A DNA stretch of 64,000 bases from Hymenolepis diminuta (Eukaryota; Platyhelminthes; Cestoda; Cyclophyllidea; Hymenolepididae). Location: positions 332,418 through 396,417 of the forward strand of contig CAADRB010000060.1 of NCBI GenBank assembly GCA_900708905.1, given 5' to 3'. The position numbers and the translations under genes are program-made. Positions 60,925 through 64,000 of this stretch are shown piece after piece; the stretch's first letter is position 1; the number at the start of each line of letters is the position of its first letter. The notes under the pieces are model-generated. The model had not been told where the DNA came from, did no database searches, and saw only the letters and a program-made list of their open reading frames with translations.

Positions 60925-62060
60925 CAGAATTCAAATTTCACTATTCGTTTCTTAATTGCACCACATGTTTGTCTGCGATGTTCCTTGCATGTTGACCGAT
61001 GTCATTAAATCAAGAACAGTCTGTCTTGCCACTTTATCTTTCAATGATTGATAAGGTGAATGATCTTCTTACATGGCAATGCACTTCTTAAAGTTCTAAT
61101 ATAGCAATGCATAATGAAATGCTCTCTAACTTTGATCGAAGACGATGTAGTGGAATTTCAGTCTGAGAAATTGGAATTGTTATCATGTAAATTATTAATT
61201 TCTTCCGCTGTTCTACCACTCTGGTTAAGTAGGATCGATGATAATTTTGGGGAAGTCTAAATCGTAAATTATAACATCGGCGTATTTAAGTTTGAATTGA
61301 AATTAGTCAAAAATTTCATAACCAGAAAATCATCCTGAAATTGAATCATACAAAAAAACTGTGAATTTTAAATTTCTAATTAATTAATAGTTTGCCAATT
61401 TATAAATTGTGTTGAATTTTAATAAAGTTGAGACTGTAAAGTAACTCCAGATAATCTGGGTATATTTTTTACATCCAATGCTAACGCTCGCGAATCAGTA
61501 TTTATCCCAAAAGAAATTGTAAGTCTGTTTTTGTCGAGAAAGACACGTAGCTACGGAAGGTTGGAAGCTCGAGACGAAAACTTCTGCGGTGTTCTTCGTC
61601 TCCGGTGGTGGCTCGCCAACCAATTCAGTAACCGTAGTTACAAAGACACAATCATTATTAAAATTCATACTCTTTTTAAAATGCCTCTGCTAATTTGATC
61701 TACCTGTTCTTGAATGTAAGAACACAGGAATAACTTAAATACATGCAGGCTAAAGTCATTTTGGTTTCTAGGACTTTGAAAAAGATCAAGACTGATCAAC
61801 GAATACTTGTCAAGAATTTGCGTAATAATTGGATGAACAGGTCATGCAATTTGAATTCTGAAAAGAGAAGCCGTGAACCAACCATGACGTATAGATTTAT
61901 AACCTGAATCAACAAATCGGTTGAAAAATTTTTTATACCCTGACTTTATTCACAAAGTCTTTTTTGTCCCCTCCTCTTTGTTCCTTAAAGAACTTTGTCC
62001 TTACCCTGTTTCAGTTGCTTTCCTACGATGAAAATTGTAAAATTTCCTATTTTGTTCTCT
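60925..62060 (+). repeat. long degenerate repeat, copy 2
   Basis: Partner of 52920-54030. Shared blocks are GAATTCAAATTTCACTATTCGT, CAGTCTGTCTTGCCACTTTA, GAGAAATTGGAATTGTTATCATG, and about 900 bases later CCCCTCCTCTTTGTTCCTT with TTTCAGTTGCTTTCCTACGA. Confidence 0.45.
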
Positions 62061-64000
62061 TTACGCAAGTTTAAAGACAAGTAGATCGAGATTTAGGGAA
62101 AAATTTTTCGATTTGACATTTGAGAAAACCATTTGAGTTTGCAGAGGCCAGTAATAATAGCCATCTCCGACAGTGATAATGTATTAGGCTATTTAACTGG
62201 ACAGAACGAACAATAAAATGTCCTGATAATCAACGAATTAAAGGTCGAGGAAACCCGCATGTGAAGTATCTATGTATGTCAAATGGAATCCTCTGTTGCG
62301 AAATTAACTCCCCGATCGTCCCTATTCCGCATATGGAGTCGGATAAATGAAAGAAGATCAGATTTTTAGTTAAAAATAGTCTTAAGACATTAAATCCCAT
62401 TTACAAACCTTATTTAAAGAGCTAATGTAACTGGAGTTGTAGGAATTACTCGAGTGGAATTATTATAATGACCAATAAACAAAGCAAAAATCGTGCGGAG
62501 ACATTTGAACATGGAAGGGAATGAAGCAATCGAAAATGGGTAAATGGGGGAGGATCAAACATAGACAGAAATATAAGTCATAGGAAATTCAACGCATTTT
62601 ATCTCTTCTTATCCGAATGTTCCAGTGTTAGAACTTCAGCATACTCTTATGTTTCCCGATTGGATTCAACAAATAGCTGCCATGATAAATGTCATAACGT
62701 CTTTAGAATTGTTAATTATTCTTTCCGTTTATTTGTAATTATGTTTAAAAGTAATGCTTGCTCAAAATGCATTTCAGAAGTTTTGCCAAGGTCTCTTTAA
62801 GCAACACCAGAAGCACCTATCATACAATCGGCACTTTATCTAGTTAGAGTATGAATAGAATCGCGGTTATTTATTGAATATCTGAATATTAAAATGTGCT
62901 TTTTTAAAAACAGTTAAGCACTTAACCTGAGATGAATATGCAGTGATCACTTAAGTAAATTTCCAGGATTAAAATTTCTCTCGGTCCCCATCCCGTTTTT
63001 GTTTACGAACTCCTTGCTGTTATATTCGTGATCACTTGTCGCGACCTCACATGTGACCTCGCATTCTCGACTGTCATACTTGTTGTGATTACATGTCAAG
63101 AATGCACAGATGACTTTAGACACGATGAGGTGCGTCTTGATTGAACAAGGTATTTATATATTGAGGAACTATTTCAGCGTTTGCTGGAGTAGCGTAGTTA
63201 CATGTTCCACAGACCTTTCACGGACGAATTTGAATAAGGACGTTAAGCTACACAGAAATGTTATATGATGAAGATCCGTTCAGATAATTCCAATTACTCG
63301 CTCATTTTCGTACATTCCAGTACTATTGATTCTATATTCGTGAGGATGAAGTGGAAGAAATGAGGGTCCGAAAAATTTCCATTAATACGCCTGCTTGTGG
63401 AGGCCCCTCGAATTTCGTAATGAATCGTCTGAAATAAGCTTAAAGTTTAACTTTTCGAGAAGTAGAAGAGGAATTCTCGCTATGCTAGCACGAAGTCCAG
63501 GTCGGCAAAAATTTGACATTTTATTGAACAGCAAAAGCTTTATTCAGTGGGCATTATCAAACCGAATTTAGTTAGTACTTCGGCTCCGACTGTAGTGGTT
63601 TTTCTAACATTGTTGCACCGCAAGAAACGCAGCCCCTTTGCACGTTGATACACTACAATTCTCACACATTTAGGATGAATGATATTAAAAGGTACCAGGA
63701 ATTCGGTGTAATAAATACAGTGATAATTCTTTATATCCAAGTAAGAAACCACTTCTAGCGACTTAAAGGCAAAATTAAGAAGCGAGAAAAATTAAGCGTT
63801 CTTTTTTGAATTCTTTCTGAACCTAACTCTGCAAAGATGTTTAAAGAACGTTTGAAATCATATTCGGCTGTTATGTTTTTGAGTACTGTAATGGATATAA
63901 ACGTAGTGATTGACTTCATATTAGATAATTAAACTGATTAGGAAAATTGAATATTATTTGCTCTTGAGCAGATATCGTGATGTTAATTGGGTGGGGGTAC

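Larger units (their letters stand above)
46047..64000. other. 18 kb gene desert upstream of the IRX gene
   Basis: No open frame here has a domain, a start and splice context together. The interval holds degenerate dispersed repeats, a SINE-like element and one GC-richer block (55690-56215). Iroquois genes in other animals are commonly flanked by gene-poor regulatory DNA; whether that applies here is inference. The right end of the window may belong to the next gene's territory. Confidence 0.5.

Noticed and set aside
1..64000. CRISPR arrays, operons or other prokaryotic features
   Set aside because: The window is eukaryotic with spliced genes; no regularly spaced direct repeats of that kind are seen.

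Overview
The window looks like nuclear DNA of a flatworm, probably a cestode. It is AT-rich and its genes are intron-bearing, with GT-AG introns from 72 bp to several kb. Recognisable genes include an Iroquois homeobox gene and a divergent alpha-tubulin. Most of the sequence is non-coding and carries decayed dispersed repeats. The cestode assignment is an inference from overall character, not a database match; a trematode or other flatworm is possible.

Four genes are well supported. (1) A plus-strand gene at 6592-14869 encodes a secreted/type I membrane protein of the ectonucleotide pyrophosphatase/phosphodiesterase (ENPP) family. The nucleophile and nearly all metal ligands are replaced, so it reads as a pseudoenzyme. 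A five-exon model of 562 residues is phase-consistent throughout. (2) A plus-strand, apparently intronless gene at 17530-19077 encodes a 515-residue acidic, disordered protein with two tandem 107-residue units that share 240 identical bases. (3) A minus-strand alpha-tubulin at 21927-23435 has three exons and 444 residues. It has an N-terminal extension, no Lys40 and no acidic C-terminal tail. (4) A minus-strand Iroquois (IRX) TALE homeobox gene at 41857-46046 has four exons and 442 residues, with the homeodomain split by an intron.

Less certain coding signals are minus-strand Glu/Lys-rich exons in a strongly strand-asymmetric low-complexity region (2.3-3.4 kb), a possible minus-strand exon at the left edge (119-353), plus-strand exon-like stretches at 24.9 kb, and a GC-rich 5'-exon-like block at 39.0-39.5 kb that could splice to 40092.

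Mobile and repeated DNA includes a decayed 1.3 kb Tc1/mariner element with TA target duplication and inverted ends (32943-34235), a tRNA-derived SINE-like head (50408-50488, minus), a pair of 335-390 bp dispersed repeats (21.2 and 29.5 kb), an imperfect tandem duplication (4.9-5.6 kb), a four-copy short repeat (12.7, 16.5, 47.5, 51.6 kb), and a longer degenerate repeat (52.9-54.0 and 60.9-62.1 kb, with a part at 55.0 kb). The roughly 18 kb upstream of the IRX gene (46-64 kb) shows no convincing gene. That fits the usual large regulatory territory of Iroquois genes, but it is only an inference here. The genes do not form an evident pathway.
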